Program-made: the position numbers and the translations under genes
Notes under the pieces: generated by a model
The model's database searches: none
Told to the model about the DNA's origin: nothing
What the model saw: only the letters and a program-made list of their open reading frames with translations
Shown here: piece by piece, positions 18,709 through 28,778 of the stretch
How positions within the stretch are numbered: position 1 is the stretch's first letter
Layout: each line of letters begins with the position of its first letter
Source: JBGTFE01 sp036403235
GTDB lineage: Bacteria > Acidobacteriota > Blastocatellia > Pyrinomonadales > Pyrinomonadaceae
NCBI GenBank assembly: GCA_036403235.1
Contig: DASWRI010000052.1
Location: 62,001 to 126,000 of the forward strand
Direction of reading: 5' to 3'
DNA length: 64,000 nt

Positions 18709-18825
18709 TCGACAACCGTTCTTTTGTTTAATCGGGAAATTTGCTTTCGGCTTTGTATAAAGACCGTAAAATAATTAATCTTATAAATTGCGGAAAAAAT
18801 AAATGATGATTTCGGAGATTGTTAA

Positions 18826-19791
18826 ATGGCAGTTTTAGTAACCGGCGGCGCGGGCTATATCGGCAGCGTCGCGGTCGAGCTGCTTCGCGCGCGCGGCGAA
18901 GCGGTCGTCGTTCTCGATAATTTGTCGCGCGGTCACCGTAGCGCGGTCGACGCCGAAGTTCCGTTTTACGAAGGCGACGTCGGCGACGGCGCGCTCGTCG
19001 AGAAAATAGTCGAGGCTCACGATATCGAATCGTGCATTCATTTTGCGGCCTTCGCCTATGTCGGTGAATCGGTCAACGAACCGGCCGGATATTTCGAGAA
19101 TAATGTCGCGCAGGGCATCCGTCTGCTCGACGCGCTGATAAAAACAAATGTCCGGCGCGTCGTTTTTTCCTCGACCTGCGCCACTTACGGCGAGCCGCAG
19201 TTTATCCCGATTGACGAAACGCATCCGCAAAATCCGACAAATCCTTACGGCTGGTCAAAGTTTTTTATGGAGCGCATTTTTGCGTCCTACGATAAAGCAT
19301 ACATTCTGCGTTTCGTCGCGCTTCGTTATTTTAATGCGGCGGGCGCGAGTGACGCGCGCGGCGAGCGGCACGAACCGGAGACGCATCTGATTCCGAACGT
19401 GCTCGCGGCGGCGAGCGGCAAACTTCCCTTTGTCTCGATTTTCGGAAACGACTACCCGACGCCGGACGGCACCTGCATTCGCGACTACATACACGTTTCC
19501 GACCTCGCCGACGCGCACATTCGCGCGCTCGAATATCTGCGCGGAGACGGCGATTCGACGTTTATCAATCTCGGCAACGGTCACGGTTATTCGGTCATGG
19601 AAATTGTCGAGACGGCGCGAAAAATAACCGGAAAAACGATTGAGGCGCGTTTTGAGCCGAGGCGCGAGGGCGACCCTTCGCGTTTAATCGCAGACACGAC
19701 CAAAGCGTTTCAGATTCTCGGCTGGCAGCCCGCTCATCCCGATTTGGAAACGATTATCCGCAGCGCCTGGGATTGGCAGAACGGACGCTAA
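18826..19791 (+). CDS. galE: UDP-glucose 4-epimerase
   Basis: 321 aa. VTGGAGYIGSVAVELL at 4-19 binds NAD; CIHFAAFAYVGESV, SSTCATYGEP, and the catalytic NPYGWSKFFMERI (Tyr and Lys, near 144-148) follow, with RYFNAAGASDARGERHEPETH, the standard GalE substrate segment. Reaction: UDP-glucose to UDP-galactose. It is transcribed divergently from the polysaccharide locus and probably feeds it with UDP-galactose. A GGAG lies about 10 nt before the ATG. Confidence 0.95.
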   Translation: MAVLVTGGAGYIGSVAVELLRARGEAVVVLDNLSRGHRSAVDAEVPFYEGDVGDGALVEKIVEAHDIESCIHFAAFAYVGESVNEPAGYFENNVAQGIRLLDALIKTNVRRVVFSSTCATYGEPQFIPIDETHPQNPTNPYGWSKFFMERIFASYDKAYILRFVALRYFNAAGASDARGERHEPETHLIPNVLAAASGKLPFVSIFGNDYPTPDGTCIRDYIHVSDLADAHIRALEYLRGDGDSTFINLGNGHGYSVMEIVETARKITGKTIEARFEPRREGDPSRLIADTTKAFQILGWQPAHPDLETIIRSAWDWQNGR

Positions 19792-19794
19792 ATA

Positions 19795-19843
19795 GTTATC
19801 AGCGCTCAGCCACCAGCAATCAGCCAAAACTGACCACTTCTGA
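19795..19843. repeat. Seven-unit heptamer run ending at a -10 element
   Basis: Consecutive 7-nt words: GTTATCA, GCGCTCA, GCCACCA, GCAATCA, GCCAAAA, CTGACCA, CTTCTGA. The last word supplies the TGA that precedes TATAAT, so repeat and promoter join. Confidence 0.6.
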
Positions 19844-19849
19844 TATAAT
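19841..19849 (+). promoter_or_regulatory. Extended -10 promoter for the M3 peptidase gene
   Basis: TGATATAAT is a perfect extended -10 (TG-N-TATAAT). No good -35 is seen at 17 nt. It leaves a leader of roughly 75 nt and the gene has an AAGGAG Shine-Dalgarno. Confidence 0.55.
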
Positions 19850-19931
19850 TAATGGATACGAAAAATGCGCCGCCGCTCGCTGGCGCAAGCGTTTTTAACA
19901 AACAATTTATTTTCAAAAGGAGATTTGCTTA

Positions 19932-22154
19932 ATGCTCAAATTTACTTTGCCGCGCGTCGCGCTCCCGGCCGCCGCGTTTGCTTTTTTACTGACTGCTAAC
20001 TATATTGTTTCAGAACCGAAAGTTAGAGCCTCAGATATGAACAATCAATCTTCCATCACCATCACCGAAAAAAATCCTCTGCTCGAAGGCTGGGCCGGCC
20101 CGTACGGCGGAACTCCGCCTTTTGACAAGGTTCGGGTCGCGCAGTTCAAACCCGCGCTCGAAGCCGCAATAGCGGAAAATCTCGCCGAAATCGACAAAAT
20201 TGCAAATAACTCGGCCGCGCCGACCTTTGAAAACACGATTGCCGAAATGGAGCGCTCCGGTAAAGCTTACGACCGCGTGACGACCGTCTACAGCATCTTT
20301 GCAGGCACGATGAGCACGCCCGAAATGCGCGACGTCGAGCGCGAAATGCAGCCCGAAATTACCGCTCTCGGCGACAAAATCACGCAGAACGAAGCTCTTT
20401 TCAAACGCATCGAGACGATTTACAATTCGCCCGCAAAATCGAAATTAACCGCCGAGCAGCAGCGTCTCGTCTGGCGTTACTACACGAATTTCGTCCGCGC
20501 CGGAGCAAAACTCGGCACGAAGGAGAAAAAACGTCTTTCGGAAATCAACCAATCGCTCTCGAAGCTTTACACGCGTTTCAGCCAGAACCTTCTGGCCAAC
20601 GAAACCGACTTGTTTTTAGTTATCAAAGACGAGGCCGAGCTGGCCGGACTGCCGCAGTCGATTCGCGACGCTGCGGCTACGACCGCCGACGCGAAAAACT
20701 TAAAAGGCGCGTGGGTCATCGCCAATACGCGCTCGTCGGTTGACCCGTTTCTGACTTATTCCGCCCGCCGCGACCTTCGCGAAAAAGTGTGGCGCATGTT
20801 CGTCAATCGCGGCGACAACGCCGATAAAACCGACAACAATGCGATTATCACCGAGATTTTACAGCTTCGCGCCGAGCGCGCCAAACTTCTCGGCTACGAA
20901 ACGCACGCGCACTGGCGTCTGGAAAACGCGATGGCGAAAACGCCGCAGCGGGCGATGGAATTGATGGAAGCCGTCTGGAAACCGGCCGTCGCGCGCGTCA
21001 AGGAAGAAGTCGCCGATATGCAGGCGCTGGCCGACAAGGAAAACGCGGGCATTACGATTGAGCCGTGGGATTACCGGTATTATATGGAAAAAGTCCGCAA
21101 ACAGAAATACGATTTAGACCAGAACGAAATCAAGCCTTACCTTCAGCTCGAAAAACTGCGCGAAGGAATGTTCTGGGTCGCGGGCGAGCTTTTTAATTTC
21201 AAATTTACGCCCGTGACCGGCGTTCCGGTTTATCATCCGGACGTCAGAGTCTGGGAAGTAACGGACAAAACGAGCGGGAAACACATTGGTTTGTGGTATT
21301 TCGACCCGTATGCGCGCGAGGGCAAACGCTCCGGCGCGTGGATGAACGCGTATCGAAGCCAGGAAAAAATGGATAAGGAAGTGACGACCATCGTTTCGAA
21401 CAACGCAAATTTCGTCAAAGGCAAACCGAACGAGCCGATTTTGATTTCGTGGGACGACGCGACGACGCTTTTTCACGAATTCGGCCACGCGCTTCACGGC
21501 TTGAGCTCGAACGTCACATATCCGTCGCTTTCGGGAACGTCCGTTTCGCGCGATTACGTCGAGTTTCCGTCGCAGCTGCTCGAACACTGGCTTTCAACGC
21601 CCGAAGTTTTGCAGAAATTTGCGCTTCATTACCAAACCGGGCAGCCGATTCCGCAGGCCCTGGTCGATAAAATCAAAAAAGCTTCGACTTTTAATCAGGG
21701 TTTTGCGACGGTCGAATATCTGGCGAGCGCGCTCGTCGATATGAAACTGCATCTGGCCGGCGCGCAGAAAATCGACCCCGACAAATTTGAGCGCGAAACG
21801 CTTGCCGAACTCGGAATGCCGCGCGAAATCGTCATGCGCCACCGCACGCCGCAGTTCGGTCACATCTTTTCGGGCGATGGATACTCGGCCGGATACTACA
21901 GTTATCTGTGGTCTGACGTTTTGACCGCCGACGCTTTCGGCGCGTTTACCGAAGCGGGCGGCCCGTATGACAAAAAAGTCGCCGCGCGCCTCAGAAAATA
22001 CATTTTTTCGGTCGGCAACACGATTGACCCGGCCCAAGCGTATCGCAATTTCCGCGGGCGCGACCCGCAGATTGAAGCGCTGATGAAAAAACGCGGCTTT
22101 CCGGTGAGCGAGACGAAAGACTCGAAGAAAAGCAAAACTAAAAGTAAGAAGTAG
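19932..22154 (+). CDS. M3 family metallopeptidase, peptidyl-dipeptidase Dcp/oligopeptidase-like
   Basis: 740 aa. The zinc motif HEFGHALHG lies near residue 514, the M3 signature, and the fold is the all-helical neurolysin type. An N-terminal hydrophobic segment (residues 6-28) resembles a signal peptide, so a periplasmic dipeptidyl carboxypeptidase (Dcp-like) is favoured over cytosolic oligopeptidase A. The C-terminus is a Lys-rich tail (KDSKKSKTKSKK). AAAGGAG stands 8-9 nt before the ATG. Expected role: trimming of peptides in envelope protein turnover. It ends 30 nt before a strong terminator. Confidence 0.9.
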   Translation: MLKFTLPRVALPAAAFAFLLTANYIVSEPKVRASDMNNQSSITITEKNPLLEGWAGPYGGTPPFDKVRVAQFKPALEAAIAENLAEIDKIANNSAAPTFENTIAEMERSGKAYDRVTTVYSIFAGTMSTPEMRDVEREMQPEITALGDKITQNEALFKRIETIYNSPAKSKLTAEQQRLVWRYYTNFVRAGAKLGTKEKKRLSEINQSLSKLYTRFSQNLLANETDLFLVIKDEAELAGLPQSIRDAAATTADAKNLKGAWVIANTRSSVDPFLTYSARRDLREKVWRMFVNRGDNADKTDNNAIITEILQLRAERAKLLGYETHAHWRLENAMAKTPQRAMELMEAVWKPAVARVKEEVADMQALADKENAGITIEPWDYRYYMEKVRKQKYDLDQNEIKPYLQLEKLREGMFWVAGELFNFKFTPVTGVPVYHPDVRVWEVTDKTSGKHIGLWYFDPYAREGKRSGAWMNAYRSQEKMDKEVTTIVSNNANFVKGKPNEPILISWDDATTLFHEFGHALHGLSSNVTYPSLSGTSVSRDYVEFPSQLLEHWLSTPEVLQKFALHYQTGQPIPQALVDKIKKASTFNQGFATVEYLASALVDMKLHLAGAQKIDPDKFERETLAELGMPREIVMRHRTPQFGHIFSGDGYSAGYYSYLWSDVLTADAFGAFTEAGGPYDKKVAARLRKYIFSVGNTIDPAQAYRNFRGRDPQIEALMKKRGFPVSETKDSKKSKTKSKK

Positions 22155-22182
22155 CTATATCCTGCAGCTTCGATAAATAAAG

Positions 22183-22218
22183 AGAACGCCGATTAAAATT
22201 TAATCGGCGTTCTTTTTT
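22183..22218 (+). terminator. Rho-independent terminator after the M3 peptidase
   Basis: A 13-bp perfect stem (22183-22195 / 22201-22213), 5-nt loop and six T residues. The T-run overlaps the stop codon of the convergent membrane-protein gene at 22217. Confidence 0.85.
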
Positions 22219-23359
22219 AATGCTTTTCGAGTTCGGCGCAGGAAATGCGCTTTATTTCGTAACTTCCGTCCAGAATCGCCGGACGTTTTCTGATTATCAG
22301 CTCAATCTGGCTTTTATCGGTTGCGAGCTTGCAGATTTCAAGCGTCACCTGCCGGAAAACTCTTTCCTCCAAATAAACGGGAGCATTTGTATCGACAATC
22401 GACCACTCAAACGGCGGAAGAATTCGCTCGCCCGTATTTTTTGTTTGAAAAACGGTCGATTTTGCCGCCGCCGGTAGTTTTTCAAAGACTTCGTCGCTGA
22501 TGCGGATTGCCGGAATTTCGACGTTTCCCGAATAATAAGCCCCCGATAGAAATGAATCCCACCAACCGAAAAAATTTAAGATTGGCAGTAAAATGGCGGC
22601 GAAGACGATTAATTTCCTTGCGGATAGTTTTTCGTTCGCCAAAATTTTTCTTGATGAAACATCCGTTCGCCAGAAAGCAAAAACATCCGCAAAAATCATC
22701 GTCAAATTCCAAAACCAGACGATGCTGTTGTAATTTTTGGCGATTAACAAGCTCAAAATAACAACGTGCATCACAACCGCCAAACAAACCGCCAAATTTC
22801 TTGTTCTGCGAAAGAGCAAACCGCAGCCGATGAGAAATTCCGTCAAAGGAATCGCAGCGCCCAAAAATCCGAAAGGCAGCTGAATCGAAGGAAAAAGATT
22901 TTCGAGCGGAACCAATAAAGACGGCAGTATATCGTGAGAAAAGTTGAAATTCATTTTCTGGATGCCGCTCCAGACGTAAATTCCGGCGAGAACGATTTGC
23001 GCCAAACCGATTGTTCGATTGCCTGCCGATTGGTCTTCATTTTCCCAATCGTGCCAAAAATAGACGGTAAAAATCAGCAGATACTCATAAGCCCACGGCT
23101 GCATATGAATCTGGTCGAAAAAACTCAGCAGGAGAAGCGACAAAACGGCGGCCGCCAAAAAAATCTTTGGTCGGCGCGAAAAAATCGTCAGAATCAACGA
23201 AACAACCAGAATCGAACTAAACAGCCATTCAAAACCGGCTGCAAAATTTTCGGGCAGAGCAAAAAGAAGCGGCGCGCGCGGAAACGTGCGCGAGACAGGA
23301 AACCACAATTCGTGCGAAAAGACGATGCCGAGAAGCAGTCCGGAGCAAATCGCGACCAA
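22217..23359 (-). CDS. Polytopic membrane protein, DoxX/HTTM-like
   Basis: About 380 aa with eight or more hydrophobic helices in the first 270 residues, then a soluble domain of about 110 residues (NVEIPAIRISDEVFEKL onward). The helix LAGIYVWSGIQKMNFNF and the following PLTEFLIGCGLLFRRTRN recall DoxX-like or vitamin-K-carboxylase-like (HTTM) membrane proteins. The start is unsure: a TTG at 23359 has a poor context, and the frame stays open upstream through a CTG at 23389 (QKFNRLKLLLVA), making the helix more complete. It follows the ankyrin gene by about 2-30 nt. Function unknown. Confidence 0.65.
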   Translation of the reverse strand: MVAICSGLLLGIVFSHELWFPVSRTFPRAPLLFALPENFAAGFEWLFSSILVVSLILTIFSRRPKIFLAAAVLSLLLLSFFDQIHMQPWAYEYLLIFTVYFWHDWENEDQSAGNRTIGLAQIVLAGIYVWSGIQKMNFNFSHDILPSLLVPLENLFPSIQLPFGFLGAAIPLTEFLIGCGLLFRRTRNLAVCLAVVMHVVILSLLIAKNYNSIVWFWNLTMIFADVFAFWRTDVSSRKILANEKLSARKLIVFAAILLPILNFFGWWDSFLSGAYYSGNVEIPAIRISDEVFEKLPAAAKSTVFQTKNTGERILPPFEWSIVDTNAPVYLEERVFRQVTLEICKLATDKSQIELIIRKRPAILDGSYEIKRISCAELEKH

Positions 23360-23391
23360 TAAAAGTTTGAGCCGATTAAATTTTTGCAGAG

Positions 23392-25215
23392 TTAATCTTT
23401 TGCTCCCGCCGCTTCGAGGAGTTTGATAACTTCTTCATATTGGCTTTTGTCCTTGGCGTACTGCATTTTTTCTTTAGCGGCTTTTATGGCTCGCCCGCCT
23501 TGTTCGCCCTTAACATCCGCTCCCGCTTCGATTAGTAATTTAACCGCTCCGGTTCGTCCGCCTTTTGCCGCGCCGATGAGCGGCGTGTCTTTGTTTTGAA
23601 AGGTTAAATTGACATCGGCTTTATTGGCGAGCAGGAGTTTTACAATATCTTCGGAAGCGTATTGAAGATTATCGCGATACCCGCAATCTGGCGATTTCCA
23701 ACGATAAATACAGTAAAGCGGCTCGTGCCAAACGGCGGCGGCGAGTGCCGTGCCGAAACTTTCATAGCTCGTTCCGTTGGTCGTCAGATTCGGGTCGGCG
23801 CCGGATTTCAGCAGCAAATCAACAATTTCAATGTCGGGTTTTCCAAATATTCCCTGAACGGCAAACACCAAAGCCGTCCTGCCGAATTTGTCCTGAGCAT
23901 TTACCGCCGCGCCTTTTTTCAAAAGCATTTTGACAACGGAAATGTTTCCCGACTCGACCGCCGCCATCAACGGCGTAATGCCGCTTTCTCCCGCCGCATT
24001 AACGTCGGCTCCGGCTTCAATCAATAAATTCAGCAGTTCCGCGTAGTTCGGCGTGTTATTCCATGAGAGCAGGCTGAGAGCGGTATCGCCGCTTTTGCAT
24101 TTCAGATTTACGTCGGCTTTGTAGGAAAGCAGCAGTTTGACAAAATCAATCTGCCCGTATTTGGCCGAATACATCAAAGGAGAATTACAATCATAATTGG
24201 TTTCGTTAGTTGTATTTGGATTAGCTCCCGATTTCAGTAGAAGTTTGATTATCTCACCCTTCCAATCGTCAATTTCCGGGTAATACGCAGAATCGAACAT
24301 CTCCGCCAGGACGGTCGAACCGCTTTTGTTTTTGGCATTGACGGGCACGCCGCGGTCAATCAGTTTTTTGACGAGCTCGACGCTGTTGCGTCTTAACGCC
24401 ACCGTCAGCAATGTTTGTCCCTGCGAATTGACCGCGTCGAGACTCGCGCCCGCTTTTATCAGCGTGTCGATATATTCGTTGAAAGATTTGACGCGCTGTT
24501 CATACGGAATATTATCGTCGGTCTTTATCGGATTGAGACTGCCGATGTAATAGGCGAGAACATTGCGAATTTTGGAATTCTCTTTGCGCAAATTGACTTT
24601 GGCGGCGAGAAATTCGTTCATCGTTTCGATATCGGCATTATCGGCGGCGTAGAGCATTGCCGGAACGCCGTTCGGACGCGGAACGCCGCGCAAATCGTCG
24701 GTCGATATATTCGGGTCAATTCCCGATTTCAAAAATCTGCGCACCTTCGCCGCATCGCCCGCCAGCACCGCCGAAAAGAAATCACGCTTTGTCTGTTCGT
24801 TTCCGAGAATCTTTCTTTCAGCCTTATTTTGCGGAATTTTCAAGAGCTCGACCGTTAATTTTTCTCTATAACCGTAATTTGTCCATTCGCCATCGTAAAA
24901 AGTTGCTCTCACAAGTCCGAATAAATCAAACGGATAATAACCCGGCTTTGAGATTTTGAATGTGGAAAACGCGGGCAGCCGCATCATATATTCAAAAACC
25001 GCAGCGCCCTTTTCGTCGGTTTGTTTAGTGTTTCGCTGCATTAAATCCGGGTGGACTGCGTCAACTCTGGCATCGGCGATTGGCTTTTGGTTTGAATCAA
25101 CCGTTTCCAGATAAAGATAAACGGGCATCGCCTGCGCATTTGTGCTGACAGAAAACAGAAAAACAAAGGACAAAACACAAAGACCGGCAAAAACGAAGCG
25201 CTGAACTTTCAACAT
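23392..25215 (-). CDS. Secreted ankyrin-repeat protein
   Basis: 607 aa from the ATG at 25215, chosen because GGGAGGA lies 7 nt upstream and a signal peptide starts there (MLKVQRFVFAG to TNAQA). Residues about 30-100 look like an Ig-like/carboxypeptidase-regulatory beta domain (LETVDSNQKPIADARVDAV). From about 150 there are ten or so ankyrin repeats such as GITPLMAAVESGNISVVKML and NKDTPLIGAAKGGRTGAVKL. Predicted periplasmic or surface protein-binding role; partner unknown. It shares a strand and close spacing with the downstream membrane protein. Confidence 0.88.
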   Translation of the reverse strand: MLKVQRFVFAGLCVLSFVFLFSVSTNAQAMPVYLYLETVDSNQKPIADARVDAVHPDLMQRNTKQTDEKGAAVFEYMMRLPAFSTFKISKPGYYPFDLFGLVRATFYDGEWTNYGYREKLTVELLKIPQNKAERKILGNEQTKRDFFSAVLAGDAAKVRRFLKSGIDPNISTDDLRGVPRPNGVPAMLYAADNADIETMNEFLAAKVNLRKENSKIRNVLAYYIGSLNPIKTDDNIPYEQRVKSFNEYIDTLIKAGASLDAVNSQGQTLLTVALRRNSVELVKKLIDRGVPVNAKNKSGSTVLAEMFDSAYYPEIDDWKGEIIKLLLKSGANPNTTNETNYDCNSPLMYSAKYGQIDFVKLLLSYKADVNLKCKSGDTALSLLSWNNTPNYAELLNLLIEAGADVNAAGESGITPLMAAVESGNISVVKMLLKKGAAVNAQDKFGRTALVFAVQGIFGKPDIEIVDLLLKSGADPNLTTNGTSYESFGTALAAAVWHEPLYCIYRWKSPDCGYRDNLQYASEDIVKLLLANKADVNLTFQNKDTPLIGAAKGGRTGAVKLLIEAGADVKGEQGGRAIKAAKEKMQYAKDKSQYEEVIKLLEAAGAKD

Positions 25216-25304
25216 TACGAAATCCTCCCAAACAAAAAAGCACCGGCAATAAAAAATCATTTCCGATGCTTCTCTAAATTTTTCATAGAATTAACTCGTT
25301 AATT

Positions 25305-27278
<1,974 letters not shown>

Positions 27279-27280
27279 TG

Positions 27281-27373
27281 TTTTTCTCCCTTCGTCGGTA
27301 TTAGCCGCAGCAGGTTCAAAGGATAATGCCCGTGTCAGGCAAATCTCAGCTATTCGTATAGCTCTCCTGAAAA
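27281..27373 (-). promoter_or_regulatory. TPP riboswitch (THI element) with embedded ribosome-binding site
   Basis: On the minus strand the conserved blocks appear in order: GCTGAGA, then CCTTTGAACCTG, then CTAATACCGACGAAGGGAG. Possible P1 is UUUUC (27369-27373) with GAAAA (27282-27286). The AAGGGAG that closes the aptamer lies only about 8 nt before the thiC ATG and serves as Shine-Dalgarno. Ligand binding should therefore block translation directly, with no separate expression platform visible. Confidence 0.9.
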
Positions 27374-27518
27374 TTGCTCATCGAAAGTTTATCAATTCAA
27401 AGGCGGAAATGCGACTATTGAGTAGATAATGGACAATGAATAATAGAGAATTAAAGGCAGAAAGAATTTATTTTAATTTATCCGTCGCCTGTTCATTAAA
27501 TTTTCCATTATTTATCCG

Positions 27519-28718
27519 ATGAGCCGTTTTCTGACTTTAACATCGCTTTTATTGACGGGCCTGGCGTTCGCGTCGGTCATTTGGATTGTCGTTCCCGCGC
27601 CGCACAAATATGTCTGGCTTTATTCGGTGGCGGTCAGCGAATGGAGCTTATGGCTCGGCGCGATTGCTTTGACCGGAATGATTCTGGCTCTGCTCAATTA
27701 CGCTTTTTATAAATCGGGTTGGACGACGGCGCTCGCTTTAATCATAGGCGCGATTGCTTTGTTAATTTCTCTTTACCCGATGCTGTCAGCGTTTCAAGCG
27801 GCGCGTGAAAAACACGCTGCGCTTTCATTCACGCAATATTTCAACGGCTTGAGCGGCGGTTGGTCGGGCGTTCAGCCTAAAACTTATGTTTTCAAATCAA
27901 ACGGCGAAACTGAATTAAAAATGGATGTTTACGTGCCGCCGGAAAATGTCGCGGGACGCGGCGCGGGCGTCGTCGTCGTTCACGGCGGTTCGTGGAATGC
28001 GGGCGCGCGCGGAGATTTTCCGCAATGGAATTTGTGGCTCGCCGCCAATGGATTTACCGTTTTCGACATCGATTACACGCTCGCGCCGCAGCCGAATTAT
28101 AAAACTGCCATCGGCGACGTGAAATGCGCCGTTCTGCAAATAAAAAAACGCGCGGCGGAATTCGGCATTTCGCCCGGCAAAGTCGTTTTGCTCGGACGCT
28201 CTGCCGGAGCGCACCTCGCTTTAATCGCCGCGTATTCGGCCAACGACGCGCAGCTTCCGCCGACCTGTGCGGAAGCTCAAAGCCGGGAAAACGATGAATC
28301 CGTCCGCGCCGTCGTCTCCTTCTACGCGCCGACCGATTTAACCTGGGCATACGACCATCCGGCCAATCAATTCGTCATTGACGGGCCGCAGACGATTGCC
28401 AATCTGATTGGCGGCAGCCCGCACGAATCCGATGAAATCCGCGCACGATATCTTCTCGCGTCGCCCGTCGAGCGCGTCGATTTTAATTCGCCGCCGACTT
28501 TGCTGATGCACGGCGGGCAGGACCAGCTCGTCAGAGCGGAAAATCTCGATTTGCTCGCCGAAAAGTTAAAACAAGCGGGCGTCCGGCACGAAACGCTCGT
28601 CATTCCTTACGCGCAGCACGGTTTTGATTACAATTTTTACGGCTGGGGCTCGCAAATTGCCAGGCCTCTGATTCTCGACTTTTTGATTAATAATACGCTG
28701 GATAAAAAATTGAATTAG
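27519..28718 (+). CDS. Alpha/beta hydrolase with N-terminal membrane helices
   Basis: 399 aa. Three hydrophobic helices occupy residues 1-100; the hydrolase domain begins near 120. HGGSWNAG provides the oxyanion hole, GRSAGAHLAL the nucleophile Ser (near 231), GGQDQLV the Asp and YAQHGFD the His. This is the carboxylesterase/lipase (HGG) type, likely acting on short esters at the outer face of the membrane. Sequence between start and thiC leader is 150 nt, with divergent transcription. Confidence 0.85.
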   Translation: MSRFLTLTSLLLTGLAFASVIWIVVPAPHKYVWLYSVAVSEWSLWLGAIALTGMILALLNYAFYKSGWTTALALIIGAIALLISLYPMLSAFQAAREKHAALSFTQYFNGLSGGWSGVQPKTYVFKSNGETELKMDVYVPPENVAGRGAGVVVVHGGSWNAGARGDFPQWNLWLAANGFTVFDIDYTLAPQPNYKTAIGDVKCAVLQIKKRAAEFGISPGKVVLLGRSAGAHLALIAAYSANDAQLPPTCAEAQSRENDESVRAVVSFYAPTDLTWAYDHPANQFVIDGPQTIANLIGGSPHESDEIRARYLLASPVERVDFNSPPTLLMHGGQDQLVRAENLDLLAEKLKQAGVRHETLVIPYAQHGFDYNFYGWGSQIARPLILDFLINNTLDKKLN

Positions 28719-28741
28719 CAAAATAGATTTGCTCTCGTCCG

Positions 28742-28762
28742 TTTACGATTTACGATTGACGA
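28742..28762. repeat. Heptamer tandem repeat
   Basis: TTTACGA, TTTACGA, TTGACGA in direct succession between the hydrolase and the ABC-F gene. No complementary arm is seen. Confidence 0.5.
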
Positions 28763-28778
28763 ACTACTATTTTACTTT

